From NCBI RefSeq assembly GCF_029846715.1, contig NZ_JARVWW010000016.1, positions 122,730-186,729 on the forward strand: a stretch of 64,000 nt of DNA. The letters are read 5' to 3'. The notes under the pieces were generated by a model. The model saw only the letters and a list, made by a program, of their open reading frames with translations, did not search any database and was not told the DNA's origin. This document shows, piece after piece, positions 29,997 through 38,037 of the stretch. Within the stretch, counting starts at the first letter, position 1. Every line of letters begins with the position of its first letter. A program made the translations under genes and the position numbers. This stretch comes from Bradyrhizobium nivariense (lineage in GTDB: Bacteria > Pseudomonadota > Alphaproteobacteria > Rhizobiales > Xanthobacteraceae).

Positions 29997-30052
29997 GCGG
30001 GCACGGCCCGAACACGTCGGGCCGGATCCGATTCGTGGCCCTGTCAGGCTGT

Positions 30053-30158
30053 CGTAAGCTGAGCCGGCTAGGCTCGTCTGGCTATGGTGTTGCAGCCCAG
30101 CACCTCAGCCTCCAATAACCTTCTGCCCCGCTTGGCTCTCCCCAAGCGGGGTTTTTTC
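30053..30158 (+). ncRNA. Candidate small RNA 2 of a tandem pair (AbcR/ar15-like)
   Basis: It has the same architecture as its neighbour. GGTGTTG (30086-30092) and CAGCACC (30098-30104) form a hairpin. The linker is GCCTCCAATAACC. The terminator is CCCCGCTTGG (30126-30135) / CCAAGCGGGG (30142-30151) with six Ts. It shares the GCCTCCA-TA-CC linker and a GTAAGC start region with copy 1. The 5' end is a guess. Confidence 0.62.
30126..30157 (+). terminator. Intrinsic terminator of candidate small RNA 2
   Basis: CCCCGCTTGG / CCAAGCGGGG, loop CTCTCC, then six Ts. On the minus strand it lies at the end of the DUF2798 gene. Confidence 0.88.
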
Positions 30159-30414
30159 ATGCCGGCCGGCCGGTTTGCGAGCCGCCCTCCTCCTGCGTCA
30201 GCCGCAGCGAGAAGGCGCGGATCGCCGGCGCCGCGAGCAGCACGATCGGCAGCATCGCGGCCCATGCGATCAGCCACGACACCATCCAGTGCGCGAGGAA
30301 GACCATCGCGCTGGCTGCGGGAAAGCTGGCGATCCCCGCCGCGATCAGCGAGGTCAGGCCGGACTGGATGACACCGAAGACGAAATGAGAGTAGCGGCGG
30401 GGAATGCCGAGCAT
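30157..30414 (-). CDS. DUF2798-family membrane protein
   Basis: The 85-residue protein (MLGIPRRYSHFVFGVIQSGL ...) has two predicted transmembrane helices, TSLIAAGIASFPAAS and WLIAWAAMLPIVLLAA, the DUF2798 pattern. No clear ribosome site is visible. ATG 30510 would add an N-terminal segment (MNRVPGPGNSAFPARDG). It converges on the second small-RNA terminator, whose stem may serve both. The function is unknown. Confidence 0.7.
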   Translation of the reverse strand: MLGIPRRYSHFVFGVIQSGLTSLIAAGIASFPAASAMVFLAHWMVSWLIAWAAMLPIVLLAAPAIRAFSLRLTQEEGGSQTGRPA

Positions 30415-30612
30415 GACGCGCTCATGTTGTTGGCCGTCATCGGGCCAAGCAAGCCACATGCCGTCGCGCGCCGGAAAGGCGCTATTGCCCGGTCCAGGAA
30501 CTCTGTTCATGGTCGGAGAACCACGGGACGCGACGGGCTCGCGCCGGTTCGCGCGGCATATTAAGCTGCCCAGCATGTTTGCAGTGATGGAAGTGAATCG
30601 TGGGAGGTGACC

Positions 30613-30801
30613 ATGAATCACAGGGGCGTGGAGTTCACCGTCGCCAAGACGGCCATTCCGGGAATCTGGCAATGGCGGTTCCGGATCGGCGAGCAGATCA
30701 AGACCGGCAGGACCGAGACCAAGATCGATCTCCTGGCGATCCGGCGGGTGCAGCTGCGCATCGATCGGGAGTTGAAAGCGATCGAGCGCAAGACGGCCTG
30801 A
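30613..30801 (+). CDS. Small conserved hypothetical protein
   Basis: The 62-residue protein (MNHRGVEFTVAKTAIPGIWQ ...) has an aromatic core WQWRFRIGEQIKTG and a basic helical tail (AIRRVQLRIDRELKAIERKT). ATG 30613 has a good GGGAGG site 5 bases upstream. The form is a small beta-strand plus helix domain, common in Bradyrhizobium. The function is unknown. Confidence 0.7.
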   Translation: MNHRGVEFTVAKTAIPGIWQWRFRIGEQIKTGRTETKIDLLAIRRVQLRIDRELKAIERKTA

Positions 30802-30967
30802 ACAGCACGGCCTGAAACGGCCGGATTGAAACGGCCGGATCGAGATCGGCGGCGGCTGGGGTCTATTTCCGTAGCCGCCCGGAATTGATCTAACGGTGGT
30901 TTGGGATTGGACTGCGAGCGACTATGGCCTTGGTGGGCGGGGTCATCACGCGCGATCGGTGCCAACC

Positions 30968-31243
30968 ATGCCACTCTATTTCTTTCGAATCCGGAACGGC
31001 CGTTATTCCGGCTGTGCCGACCAGGCGTCGGAATTTGCCGATCGCAATCTGGCCTGGAAGGAGATGACCAACGTCTGCGCCGACATGGCCGCCGGCATCG
31101 CCCGCAAGCTCCAGGAAAATTCCGAATGGCACATGGAGCTGCTGGACGAGGCCAAGGAGCCCGTGTTCCGGATCCGCATCACCGCGGAAACTTTCGAAGA
31201 GGGGTCCGACCCTAGTCCGCGCTGGGCAGCCGCCGCATCGTGA
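30968..31243 (+). CDS. DUF6894-like protein
   Basis: The 91-residue protein begins MPLYFFRIRNGRYSG, the signature start of DUF6894 proteins (PxYFF...G). It continues with a helical segment (EMTNVCADMAAGIARKLQEN) and a beta strand (EPVFRIRITAETFEE). Its last 32 bases overlap the convergent gene at 31212. The function is unknown. Confidence 0.72.
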   Translation: MPLYFFRIRNGRYSGCADQASEFADRNLAWKEMTNVCADMAAGIARKLQENSEWHMELLDEAKEPVFRIRITAETFEEGSDPSPRWAAAAS

Positions 31244-31466
31244 ATTCGATGTCGCCGCCGGGCAGCTCGCGCCAGTTCTCCACCGCGCTCATATAGCCGG
31301 CCTTGGGGTAGCGGGCGAAGAAGGCCTGCGCCCTTTCCCGCGCCGCCGCGCGCGGCAGCGTGAAGGTCTCGCGCAGATAGCCATCGCCGGCCGTTGGGCC
31401 GGGCTTGCCGCCCATCTTGCGCCGGCGCGCCATCCGCTCGGCGAGATCCCGCGGACGATCGGCCAT
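31212..31466 (-). CDS. Small hypothetical protein
   Basis: The 84-residue protein starts at ATG 31466 after GAGGAGGG. It has a basic, Arg-rich N-terminus (LAERMARRRKMGGKPGPTAG) and a folded C-terminus (AAARERAQAFFARYPKAGYM, then ENWRELPGGDIEFTMRRLP). It is possibly nucleic-acid-binding. Its 3' end overlaps the DUF6894-like gene tail to tail. Confidence 0.65.
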   Translation of the reverse strand: MADRPRDLAERMARRRKMGGKPGPTAGDGYLRETFTLPRAAARERAQAFFARYPKAGYMSAVENWRELPGGDIEFTMRRLPSAD

Positions 31467-31571
31467 GTCCTGCCCTCCTCTACGCAAAACGCTCCCGCGC
31501 AATGTAGGAAGCAGGCCGGTCAAAGAGGAGTCCCGGCCGGAGGCATCAGCCGCCTCCGGTCAGGCAGACGG

Positions 31572-31868
31572 TCAATTGGCAGTGGTGCCGGCTTTCTTCT
31601 TTGGCGCACCGGTTGCGGCTGACGCCTTTGGCGCCGCCGGCTGCTTCGGCGGATCGGAGCGCATGCCGCCCCAGGGATCGTTGGACGCCTTGGAGTCAGG
31701 AATCTTCTTCAGCGTCTCCTTGTAGGCCTTGTCACGCTCGGCTTCCGCGGCTTTCTCCTCGGGAGTCTTGCCCGGCCCCTCCTGCAGCAAATTGATATTG
31801 GGCATTTGCGCATAGGCCGGTCCCGCCAGCACAGCCAGCACCGCGGCCATACGGAAAAGCTTCATCAT
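31572..31868 (-). CDS. Small secreted protein with IPxSK-DPW motif
   Basis: The 98-residue protein has a signal peptide (KLFRMAAVLAVLAGPAYAQ). The mature part contains an Asp/Glu/Lys helix, then KAYKETLKKIPDSKASNDPW and a basic Ala/Pro/Lys tail. The AYK-L-xIPxSKxxxDPWgg core recurs in the 35637-35870 protein, so the two are paralogues. ATG 31868 or 31865 follows AAGGAG. The role is unknown. Confidence 0.7.
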   Translation of the reverse strand: MMKLFRMAAVLAVLAGPAYAQMPNINLLQEGPGKTPEEKAAEAERDKAYKETLKKIPDSKASNDPWGGMRSDPPKQPAAPKASAATGAPKKKAGTTAN

Positions 31869-31959
31869 CGACTCCTTGATCATTCCATGGAGGCGCGGAT
31901 CGCCCGCGCCTTGTCACCCTGTCGCAGCCGGGTCGCGACCGCAGGGACCGCTCGGCCCG

Positions 31960-32094
31960 CTAGAGCCGGTCCGATCTGCACGATTTCGGCGCGTGGAGCC
32001 AATCGTCCCAGATCGGGCCACACTTGGTGCACCCGTTCAGCGCGAGGCCGAGCCCGACCAGACAAAACACGAGGACATACCGACGCAACATCAT
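31960..32094 (-). CDS. Small lipoprotein (44 aa)
   Basis: The frame reads MMLRRYVLVFCLVGLGLALN, then GCTKCGPIWDDWLHAPKSCR and SDRL. The lipobox LALN-GC predicts signal peptidase II cleavage before Cys, leaving a 23-residue lipopeptide with two more cysteines. A GGGTGG lies upstream of ATG 32094. It precedes the 31572 gene in the same direction. Known only as a small rhizobial lipoprotein type; the function is unknown. Confidence 0.7.
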   Translation of the reverse strand: MMLRRYVLVFCLVGLGLALNGCTKCGPIWDDWLHAPKSCRSDRL

Positions 32095-32239
32095 CCACCC
32101 ATACCCACTCCGTGGCATCATATCGGGCGAAGTCAGGCATTTTCAAGCCGCCGGGCCCCGCGGCAGACCGGGTGACTTTGCCGCGCCGATCCGCTCAGAA
32201 TGGCCGAAACATCCGGCAACACGGAAGGGAACGACAGCA

Positions 32240-32704
32240 ATGCCATCGCAGCCAGAAGCCGAGTTCGGCATCGCGGATGCCAGACGCATCCTCGGCGAGG
32301 TCTTTGCGCCCTGGGTCCAGGATCTCAACCTCTCGGTCGAGCGCATCGAGCACATGCCGCCGCCGGACGTGCCGGACTGGCAGCCGGCAGCGCTCTTGCG
32401 CATGCCGTTCTCGGAGCGGCTGTGCCGCAACGGCGGCGTGGTCTGCGGCCAGGCGCTGATGGCGCTCGCCGACACCGCGATGGTGATCGCGAACCTCGCC
32501 GCCAATCGCGGCTATCGTCCGATGACGACGGTCGACCAGACCACGCATTTCATGCGCGCCGTCTCCTCGTCGGACGTGCTGGCCGACGCCCGCGTGGTGC
32601 GACTCGGACGCACCATGAGCTTTGGCCGCGTCACGCTGCTCTCGGCCACCGACAACAAGCCGGTGGCGATGGTGTCGAGCGCGTTCGCGTTGCTGCCGGG
32701 GTGA
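32240..32704 (+). CDS. PaaI-family hotdog thioesterase
   Basis: The 154-residue hotdog protein has the PaaI/YdiI pattern: MPFSERLCRNGGVVCGQALM contains the catalytic-loop region, followed by LADTAMVIANLAANRGYRPM on the long helix and TTVDQTTHFMRAVSSSDVLA. It likely hydrolyses acyl- or aryl-CoA thioesters. ATG 32240 follows GGAAGGGAACG. Upstream frame from 32024 is not coding. The substrate is unknown. Confidence 0.85.
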   Translation: MPSQPEAEFGIADARRILGEVFAPWVQDLNLSVERIEHMPPPDVPDWQPAALLRMPFSERLCRNGGVVCGQALMALADTAMVIANLAANRGYRPMTTVDQTTHFMRAVSSSDVLADARVVRLGRTMSFGRVTLLSATDNKPVAMVSSAFALLPG

Positions 32705-32823
32705 GCATCAGCCGGAAAGAAGAAAGCCGCGTGAGCGCAAAGCGCACCGCGGCTCTCGATGCAGTCATATCGAAACAGGACACGCGACCAGCGATCGCGC
32801 TTCATACCGTCACGCAGGAGACG

Positions 32824-33117
32824 TTACTTGCCGAGCACTTCGTCGGCCGCGGTGACGATGCTGACGTTCGGATTGGCCCCGCAATAGGTGCCGAACTTCT
32901 TGGCGTTCTCGACGAACACGTCGGTGTCGAAGATCGCGTTGTCCTCGTCGCCCTTGTACCAGCCGTCCATCCAGGTCAGCACCAGCTTGATGGTGTCGTC
33001 GCCGCTCTCTAGGAACTGCTTGCAGCTCATGGTCGAGAGATCGTACTTGGCGGCGTGGGCGGGCATCGACGACAGCGAGAGCGCTGCGGCGAACAGAAGC
33101 GAAAGCGTGGTCTTCAT
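32824..33117 (-). CDS. HdeA/HdeB-family acid-stress chaperone
   Basis: The 97-residue periplasmic protein has a signal peptide (LLFAAALSLSSMPAHAAKYD) and the HdeA domain, with cysteines in STMSCKQFLE and TYCGANPN that form the family disulfide. The TWMDGWYKGD block is typical. HdeA unfolds at low pH and protects periplasmic proteins. ATG 33117 follows GGAGAT. Confidence 0.85.
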   Translation of the reverse strand: MKTTLSLLFAAALSLSSMPAHAAKYDLSTMSCKQFLESGDDTIKLVLTWMDGWYKGDEDNAIFDTDVFVENAKKFGTYCGANPNVSIVTAADEVLGK

Positions 33118-33300
33118 CAATATCTCCATCGGCGCGTAAGGCCATAAAGGAAAGGCTTGTGGGGAAAAGTCGGCGGAGTGGCTCTCCGCCTCAACGTCGT
33201 AAACGAAGTCTGAAGCGCCGTGCAAGTAGCGCCAGTATTGAGTTGAGATCAACGTAATTTCTATCGACTATTCCACAATCGTGATTATGGATTAATATGG

Positions 33301-33543
33301 ATGATCGAGAAGCGTACAGCGCAGCGCTACCGTGTTTTCAAGGGTGGAACGATCACCTTTGAAAACGGCGGCATCGCGTGCACGGTGCGAAACATGTCGG
33401 CGAACGGCGCCGCAATCGACCTCGATGCCCTCGTCACATTACCGCAATCGTTCACGCTCGCGATCGCGCGCGACAATTTCGTGCGGAATTGCCGCACCGT
33501 CTGGCGCAGCGACAGGCGCATCGGTCTCGCTTTCGTACAGTAG
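33301..33543 (+). CDS. PilZ-domain protein
   Basis: The 80-residue single-domain PilZ protein has an N-terminal RTAQRYR (the RxxxR c-di-GMP motif) and NMSANGAAID (the D/NxSxxG motif), so it likely binds c-di-GMP. The upstream 33253-33300 is AT-rich and carries the promoter. The target is unknown. It converges on the PQQ dehydrogenase. Confidence 0.85.
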   Translation: MIEKRTAQRYRVFKGGTITFENGGIACTVRNMSANGAAIDLDALVTLPQSFTLAIARDNFVRNCRTVWRSDRRIGLAFVQ

Positions 33544-33587
33544 TGCGCACGATGTGAACGACCGTTCGCATCGCATCCACAACACGA

Positions 33588-35624
33588 TTATGATTGCCTG
33601 ATACGATGGCGACGACGCCAGCGCAGGCCTGCGACCACGAGCGCGACGATCGCGAGCGCAATCGCCGACGATGCCGCGAAAAATCGTCCACCGGGACGAT
33701 CGATGGTACGCGACCATAGCGACGGCCCCTCGCCCGGCCGTGCCAGGCGAAACGCAACGACGCTGTCGCCAATCGAGGTGCCTGCCTCGGAGTGGCCGCC
33801 GGCGCCGATGGCGACATACTGCTCGCCCTTCCAGAGATAGGTCATGGGATTGGCGACGCCGGGCACCGGCAGCCGGCCTTGCCACAGCTCCCTTCCGCTT
33901 CGCGCGTCGAAGGCGCGCAAGTAGGCGTCCGTCGCACCGGTGAAGACGAGCCCGCCTGCGGTGACCGCAAGCCCGTTGAGGAGCGGAGCGCCCCAGGGCA
34001 ACGGCACGCCGAGCGGCGCCAGATCCTCGGTGGTGCCGACGGTCGAACGCCAGAGGATCTTGCCGGCCTTCAGATCGACCGCGACCATCTCGCCCCAAGG
34101 CGGCTTGTTACAAGGAAACCCGAGCGGCGACATCACCACCCCACGCGACATCGCAAACGGCGTACCCTTCTGCTGGCCGAAATCATGACCGGGCGGCGGA
34201 TCGAATCCGGCAGCCTCCGCACGCGGGATCAGCTTGATCAGATGAACGGCGCGGGTGGTGTTGGCATAGAGTATCTGGTTGACGGGATCGAAGGCCGCAC
34301 TGCCCCAGTTCACGCCGCCGCCGGTGAAGGGATATTCCAGCGTGCCTTGCACCGAAGGCGGTGTGAACAGCCCCTCGTTGCTCGCCTCCGCGAACTGGCC
34401 TTCGCAATACGACCGGCGCAAGCCGGGCAAGAGCGAGAGCGCATCATTTGCCGAGATCGTCTGCGACGTCAGCGCCGGCACATGCGTCGGGAATGGCTGC
34501 GTCGGCGACAGGATCTCGCCCTCGGCACCGCCTTGCGGCACCGCGCGCTCCTCGACCGGCCACACCGGCCTGCCGGTGTCGCGGTCGAGCACGAAGACAA
34601 AGCCCTGCTTGGTCGGCTGGATCACGACATCGCGCTGACCTTGTCCGGTGTCGATGCGCGTGAGCGTCGGCTGCGCCGGCAGATCGTAATCCCAGACGTC
34701 GTGGTGCACGGTCTGGAATGCCCATACGAGCTCGCCGGTCTCGATGCGAAGCGCAACCACCGAATTGGCGTGCTCGTTGTTGCCCGGCCGCTTGCCGCCC
34801 CAGAAATCCGGCGATGGAGAGGACGTCGGCAGAAACACCAGCCCGCGCGCGGCGTCGACCGACATCGGCGCCCAGACATTGGCGTGACCAGCTTCGATGC
34901 CGTCGCGCTTGAGCGGCTCGAATGTCCACCGCATTTGACCAGTGCGCGCGTCGAACGCGCGCACGACGCCGCTCGGCGCATCGACACGCCGGTTGTCGCC
35001 GATCGCGGAGCCGACCACGATCACACCGCGGCCGACCGCCGGCGGCGAGGTGATCTGGAATTCGCCGGGCCATTCCAGCTTCATGCCGATATCGAGCCTG
35101 ACCTCACCGCCCTTGCCGAAACCGGCACAGGGGATTCCCGTCGTCGCATCGAGCGCGATCAGGCGGACATCGTTCGTGCCCATGAAGATGCGCGATCGAC
35201 ATGCGGCATCTACAGGCGCCTCATCGTCGATCCAGTAGGTGACGCCGCGGCAGACGTAGCGATTGGCGGGACGCTGGTTGATCGCGATCTTCGAATCGTA
35301 GCGCCATTTCTGCGCGCCCGTGCCGGGATCGAGCGCGATCACCTCGTTGAAAGGCGAGCAGAAGACCAGGCTGCCCTCGACGAACAATGGCGTCGCCTGG
35401 AATTTGGTTCGCCGCATCACCTCGGGCGGCCGCGCCGCGAGATCGCCGGTGTGGAATTCGAAGGCTCGAACCAGGTTGCCGACATTGTCGGGCGTGATCT
35501 CTCGCAATGGCGAGAAGCGCGAGCCGCCGGGATCGCCACCCCAGCTCTCCCAGGCGATGCCTGGCCGCGACGAAAACAAGAGGAGCCCGATGAGAGCGGC
35601 CAAATAGCATGGGCGGGTCGCCAA
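33588..35624 (-). CDS. PQQ-dependent dehydrogenase
   Basis: The 678-residue quinoprotein has a signal peptide (residues 1-24) and an eight-bladed PQQ beta-propeller with repeated W-docking motifs (such as GTGAQKWRYDSK, ETGELVWAF, DTGRPVWPV and AGKILWRST). A C-terminal membrane helix (AASSAIALAIVALVVAGL) and an Arg-rich tail end it. It resembles the membrane glucose/quinate-type enzymes but lacks their five N-terminal helices. The start appears to be TTG 35624 behind GAGGCGGG, 12 bases after the small gene upstream. The substrate is unknown. Confidence 0.85.
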   Translation of the reverse strand: MATRPCYLAALIGLLLFSSRPGIAWESWGGDPGGSRFSPLREITPDNVGNLVRAFEFHTGDLAARPPEVMRRTKFQATPLFVEGSLVFCSPFNEVIALDPGTGAQKWRYDSKIAINQRPANRYVCRGVTYWIDDEAPVDAACRSRIFMGTNDVRLIALDATTGIPCAGFGKGGEVRLDIGMKLEWPGEFQITSPPAVGRGVIVVGSAIGDNRRVDAPSGVVRAFDARTGQMRWTFEPLKRDGIEAGHANVWAPMSVDAARGLVFLPTSSPSPDFWGGKRPGNNEHANSVVALRIETGELVWAFQTVHHDVWDYDLPAQPTLTRIDTGQGQRDVVIQPTKQGFVFVLDRDTGRPVWPVEERAVPQGGAEGEILSPTQPFPTHVPALTSQTISANDALSLLPGLRRSYCEGQFAEASNEGLFTPPSVQGTLEYPFTGGGVNWGSAAFDPVNQILYANTTRAVHLIKLIPRAEAAGFDPPPGHDFGQQKGTPFAMSRGVVMSPLGFPCNKPPWGEMVAVDLKAGKILWRSTVGTTEDLAPLGVPLPWGAPLLNGLAVTAGGLVFTGATDAYLRAFDARSGRELWQGRLPVPGVANPMTYLWKGEQYVAIGAGGHSEAGTSIGDSVVAFRLARPGEGPSLWSRTIDRPGGRFFAASSAIALAIVALVVAGLRWRRRHRIRQS

Positions 35625-35636
35625 CGCCCGCCTCGC

Positions 35637-35870
35637 CTATTTCGGCTTCTTGGCAGGTTCAGGCGGACGCGCCCCGCTCCACGGGTCGTACTTCTCCTTG
35701 GACTCGGGAATGCGCTCGAGTGCGGCCTTGTAGGCCTTCTCGTCGACCTTGGGCTTGTTGTCCGCCTTCTGGCCGCCCTCGTTAGGCTGACGCCTGCCGC
35801 CGCCCATCTGCGCCTGCGCCGAGGCAACCGCCAGCGCCAGCACCGCGGCCGCTATGACCAAAATCCTCAT
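35637..35870 (-). CDS. Small secreted protein, paralogue of the 31572 gene
   Basis: The 77-residue protein has a signal peptide (MRILVIAAAVLALAVASAQA) and a Lys-rich mature part with KAYKAALERIPESKEKYDPW. The motif matches the 31572 protein. ATG 35870 follows GGGGGAT. It is just upstream of, and probably cotranscribed with, the PQQ dehydrogenase. It may be a periplasmic partner; this is inference. Confidence 0.72.
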   Translation of the reverse strand: MRILVIAAAVLALAVASAQAQMGGGRRQPNEGGQKADNKPKVDEKAYKAALERIPESKEKYDPWSGARPPEPAKKPK

Positions 35871-36050
35871 TGGCGTAATCCCCCCTCGTCTGGGGTACAA
35901 ATTAGCCTGCAATCCCGGAATAGCAAATGCCGCGGGTTCCAAGTCTTCATCCGAGCCTTCAGGAATCTTGTCTTCAGCAAATCTTGATCGGCCGGGACTT
36001 CGCCGGATCGCATTCGTGCCTATCTGTTGGCCCGCAGGGGACCTTCACGG

Positions 36051-36455
36051 ATGTTGCGGATTATTGCTCAAGCGGCGCTGCTGGCCGGCGCGCTCGCGCT
36101 CGGTGCCTGCGGCTTTGCCGACAGCCGCGCACCGGTGCCCGAGTTCATGCGCATAAAGGAAGCCGAGCAGCCGCTGCCCGAATCGCCCCCCGACGTCAAA
36201 CGCGTCGTGCGCGAGCAGATCGAATTCGTCTTCCTCAACACGTCCTATCCGCGCGAGGTGCATGTCGCCACACCCCATCGTGAGGTGCGGGGACCGGGCT
36301 GGACAGCCTGCGTCCGCGCTCAGCTCACCTCCGCGACCGGCTCGTCGCTCGGCGCCCAGACCTACATCGTGACCATCACCGGCGGAAAGGTGGTCGATCG
36401 CCGGCGCGCCGAAGCGGACGACATTTGCGGGTCCGAAAGCTATGAACCGATCTAG
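36051..36455 (+). CDS. Outer-membrane-type lipoprotein
   Basis: The 134-residue protein has the lipobox LALGAC (lipidated Cys near residue 20) and a mature domain with REQIEFVFLNTSYPREVHVA, RGPGWTACVRAQLTS and a YIVTITGGKVVDRR strand. It probably forms a small beta-sheet lipoprotein. ATG 36051 is preferred over an upstream TTG. It is divergent from 35637. The function is unknown. Confidence 0.75.
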   Translation: MLRIIAQAALLAGALALGACGFADSRAPVPEFMRIKEAEQPLPESPPDVKRVVREQIEFVFLNTSYPREVHVATPHREVRGPGWTACVRAQLTSATGSSLGAQTYIVTITGGKVVDRRRAEADDICGSESYEPI

Positions 36456-36563
36456 GAACAATCACGGCGACACGCGATCCGGTTCCGGGAAAAACCTGTA
36501 ATTCTGCCGGAACGATCACCGCCTCCCTTTCTTGTTACCGCCGAGGGCAGTTTCGAGGAGGAC

Positions 36564-36896
36564 ATGATGAGAACATTCACGATTGCACTGCTGGCTGGCG
36601 TTGGAGCCTTGGCAGCGGTGAGCGGCGCGAAGGCCGCCGACATCTACACGACCAGCGAATACACCAGCCCCGATCTCATCCAGGAAGTGCGGCTGGTGTG
36701 CGACGATGCCGGCAATTGCTATCGCACCCGCGGTGGTTCGCGCGTGATCGTGCGCGACTCCTATGCGACCATGCCGCGCGACCGCTATTATGAGCGCCGC
36801 ACCTATCGCGACTGGGACGATGGTCCGCGTGGCGGCGTCGGCATCCGGACGCCCGGCGTCAGTGTTGGCGTCGGTGTCGGCGGGGACCGCTGGTAG
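36564..36896 (+). CDS. Small secreted Arg/Tyr-rich protein
   Basis: The 110-residue protein has a signal peptide (TFTIALLAGVGALAAVSGAK), a CDDAGNCYRTRGG pair of cysteines, a Tyr/Arg/Asp-rich stretch (RYYERRTYRDWDDGP) and a Gly/Val end. ATG 36564 has a strong GAGGAGGAC site. Similar proteins are common in Bradyrhizobium. The function is unknown. Confidence 0.75.
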   Translation: MMRTFTIALLAGVGALAAVSGAKAADIYTTSEYTSPDLIQEVRLVCDDAGNCYRTRGGSRVIVRDSYATMPRDRYYERRTYRDWDDGPRGGVGIRTPGVSVGVGVGGDRW

Positions 36897-36965
36897 TCAA
36901 TGAAGCTGTCATGGGCAGGACCGGACGAGACGACTCGCCCGGTCCTGTCCATCTCGGGTTTCAGG

Positions 36966-37433
36966 TCAGGTTTCGAGCGGATCGGACGGCGTGACGATAC
37001 GCGTTGACGACGGGAGCTGCGCGATGAAGCGGGCGATCATCATGCCGGCACACATCGCGGCGACGAAGATGAAGGCGGACACCGAGCCAAACCCAAGCGC
37101 GGTCAACGCCGGCCCCGGGCAAAAGCCTACAAGGCCCCAGCCGATACCGAAGATGGCGGGACCGGCGATAATTCTCGGATCGATATCTTTTCGCGTTGGG
37201 ACATAGAAGCGGTCGGCGAAGACGGGCCGCGCGAGTTTCAAGACGCGGCTGAAGCCGATGAAGGTCACCGCGACCGCGCCGGCCATCACGAAAGCGAGGC
37301 TCGCATCCCAGGTCCCTGCGGGAATGCCGCCGACGTCCAGAAAATTCAGCACCTTTGCCGGATTCGACATGCCGGAGACGATGAGGCCAAGGCCAAAGAC
37401 CAGACCGATCGCGAATTGAATGAGGATTGTCAT
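36966..37433 (-). CDS. YeeE/YedE-family transporter subunit (DUF6691 type)
   Basis: The 155-residue membrane protein has about four helices. It carries the hallmark GIVSGMSNPAKVLNFLD-like block (here GLGLIVSGMSNPAKVLNFLD) and FCPGPALTALGFGS with a conserved Cys. Such pairs move sulfur species such as thiosulfate across the membrane. It starts 5 bases after the partner at 37439, so the two are coupled. Confidence 0.82.
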   Translation of the reverse strand: MTILIQFAIGLVFGLGLIVSGMSNPAKVLNFLDVGGIPAGTWDASLAFVMAGAVAVTFIGFSRVLKLARPVFADRFYVPTRKDIDPRIIAGPAIFGIGWGLVGFCPGPALTALGFGSVSAFIFVAAMCAGMMIARFIAQLPSSTRIVTPSDPLET

Positions 37434-37438
37434 CGCGG

Positions 37439-37867
37439 TCAGCTCCAGTGCCGCATCAAAAGGACGGTCGCCATGCCGGTCGCCATGAAGGTGATGGTCG
37501 CGACCAGCGAGCGCACCGACAGCCGCGACAAGCCACAGACGCCATGGCCGGAGGTGCAGCCGCTGCCCCACACCGCGCCGAAGCCGGTGAGCAATCCGGC
37601 GACAATCAGAAGCGGCGTTGCCGCCGCGATCGTTTGCGCCGGCAGGCTTCCTGTGACAAGGCGCACCAGGATGGGCGCTACGACGAGGCCCGCGACGAAG
37701 GCGAGCCGGCCGGCGAATTGCCGATCTTCATAAGGCGGAAACAGCCGCGCCGCGATACCGCTGACCCCGGCGATCCGTCCCGTCGTCCACATCAGGAGCA
37801 CGGCGGACAGGCCAATCAACGCGCCGCCAAGGAGCGATGCAATCGGCGTGAAAGGTGTGGCGACCAT
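37439..37867 (-). CDS. YeeE/YedE-family transporter subunit
   Basis: The 142-residue partner has about four helices. The block GSGCTSGHGVCGLSRLSVRS contains the conserved sulfur-binding cysteine motif (GCTSGHGVCG). ATG 37867 follows GGAGGATCATA. It probably acts with the 36966 protein in thiosulfate or sulfide-type transport. It is divergent from the GNAT gene. Confidence 0.85.
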   Translation of the reverse strand: MVATPFTPIASLLGGALIGLSAVLLMWTTGRIAGVSGIAARLFPPYEDRQFAGRLAFVAGLVVAPILVRLVTGSLPAQTIAAATPLLIVAGLLTGFGAVWGSGCTSGHGVCGLSRLSVRSLVATITFMATGMATVLLMRHWS

Positions 37868-38037
37868 TATGATCCTCCGGGTCGAGAGCAATTCTGGCGT
37901 ATCCATCGGGCATGCGGCCGCCGAGTGCCCGCCTGCTCAATGAGACGTTAATATTACCACTCGAATTGAAGCGGCGTCCCAACGGTATTTTCCAATCTTT
38001 GCGCTAAGCATGGCCTCCTGAACGGGGACGACGGGAC

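Noticed and set aside
29533..30015. A 160-codon minus-strand frame across the first small-RNA candidate
   Set aside because: Arg/Gly/Pro-rich with no ribosome site; the hairpins and terminator explain the region better.
33792..35987. A 731-codon plus-strand frame opposite the PQQ dehydrogenase
   Set aside because: The antisense frame is Arg/His/Asp-rich and lacks any recognisable fold.
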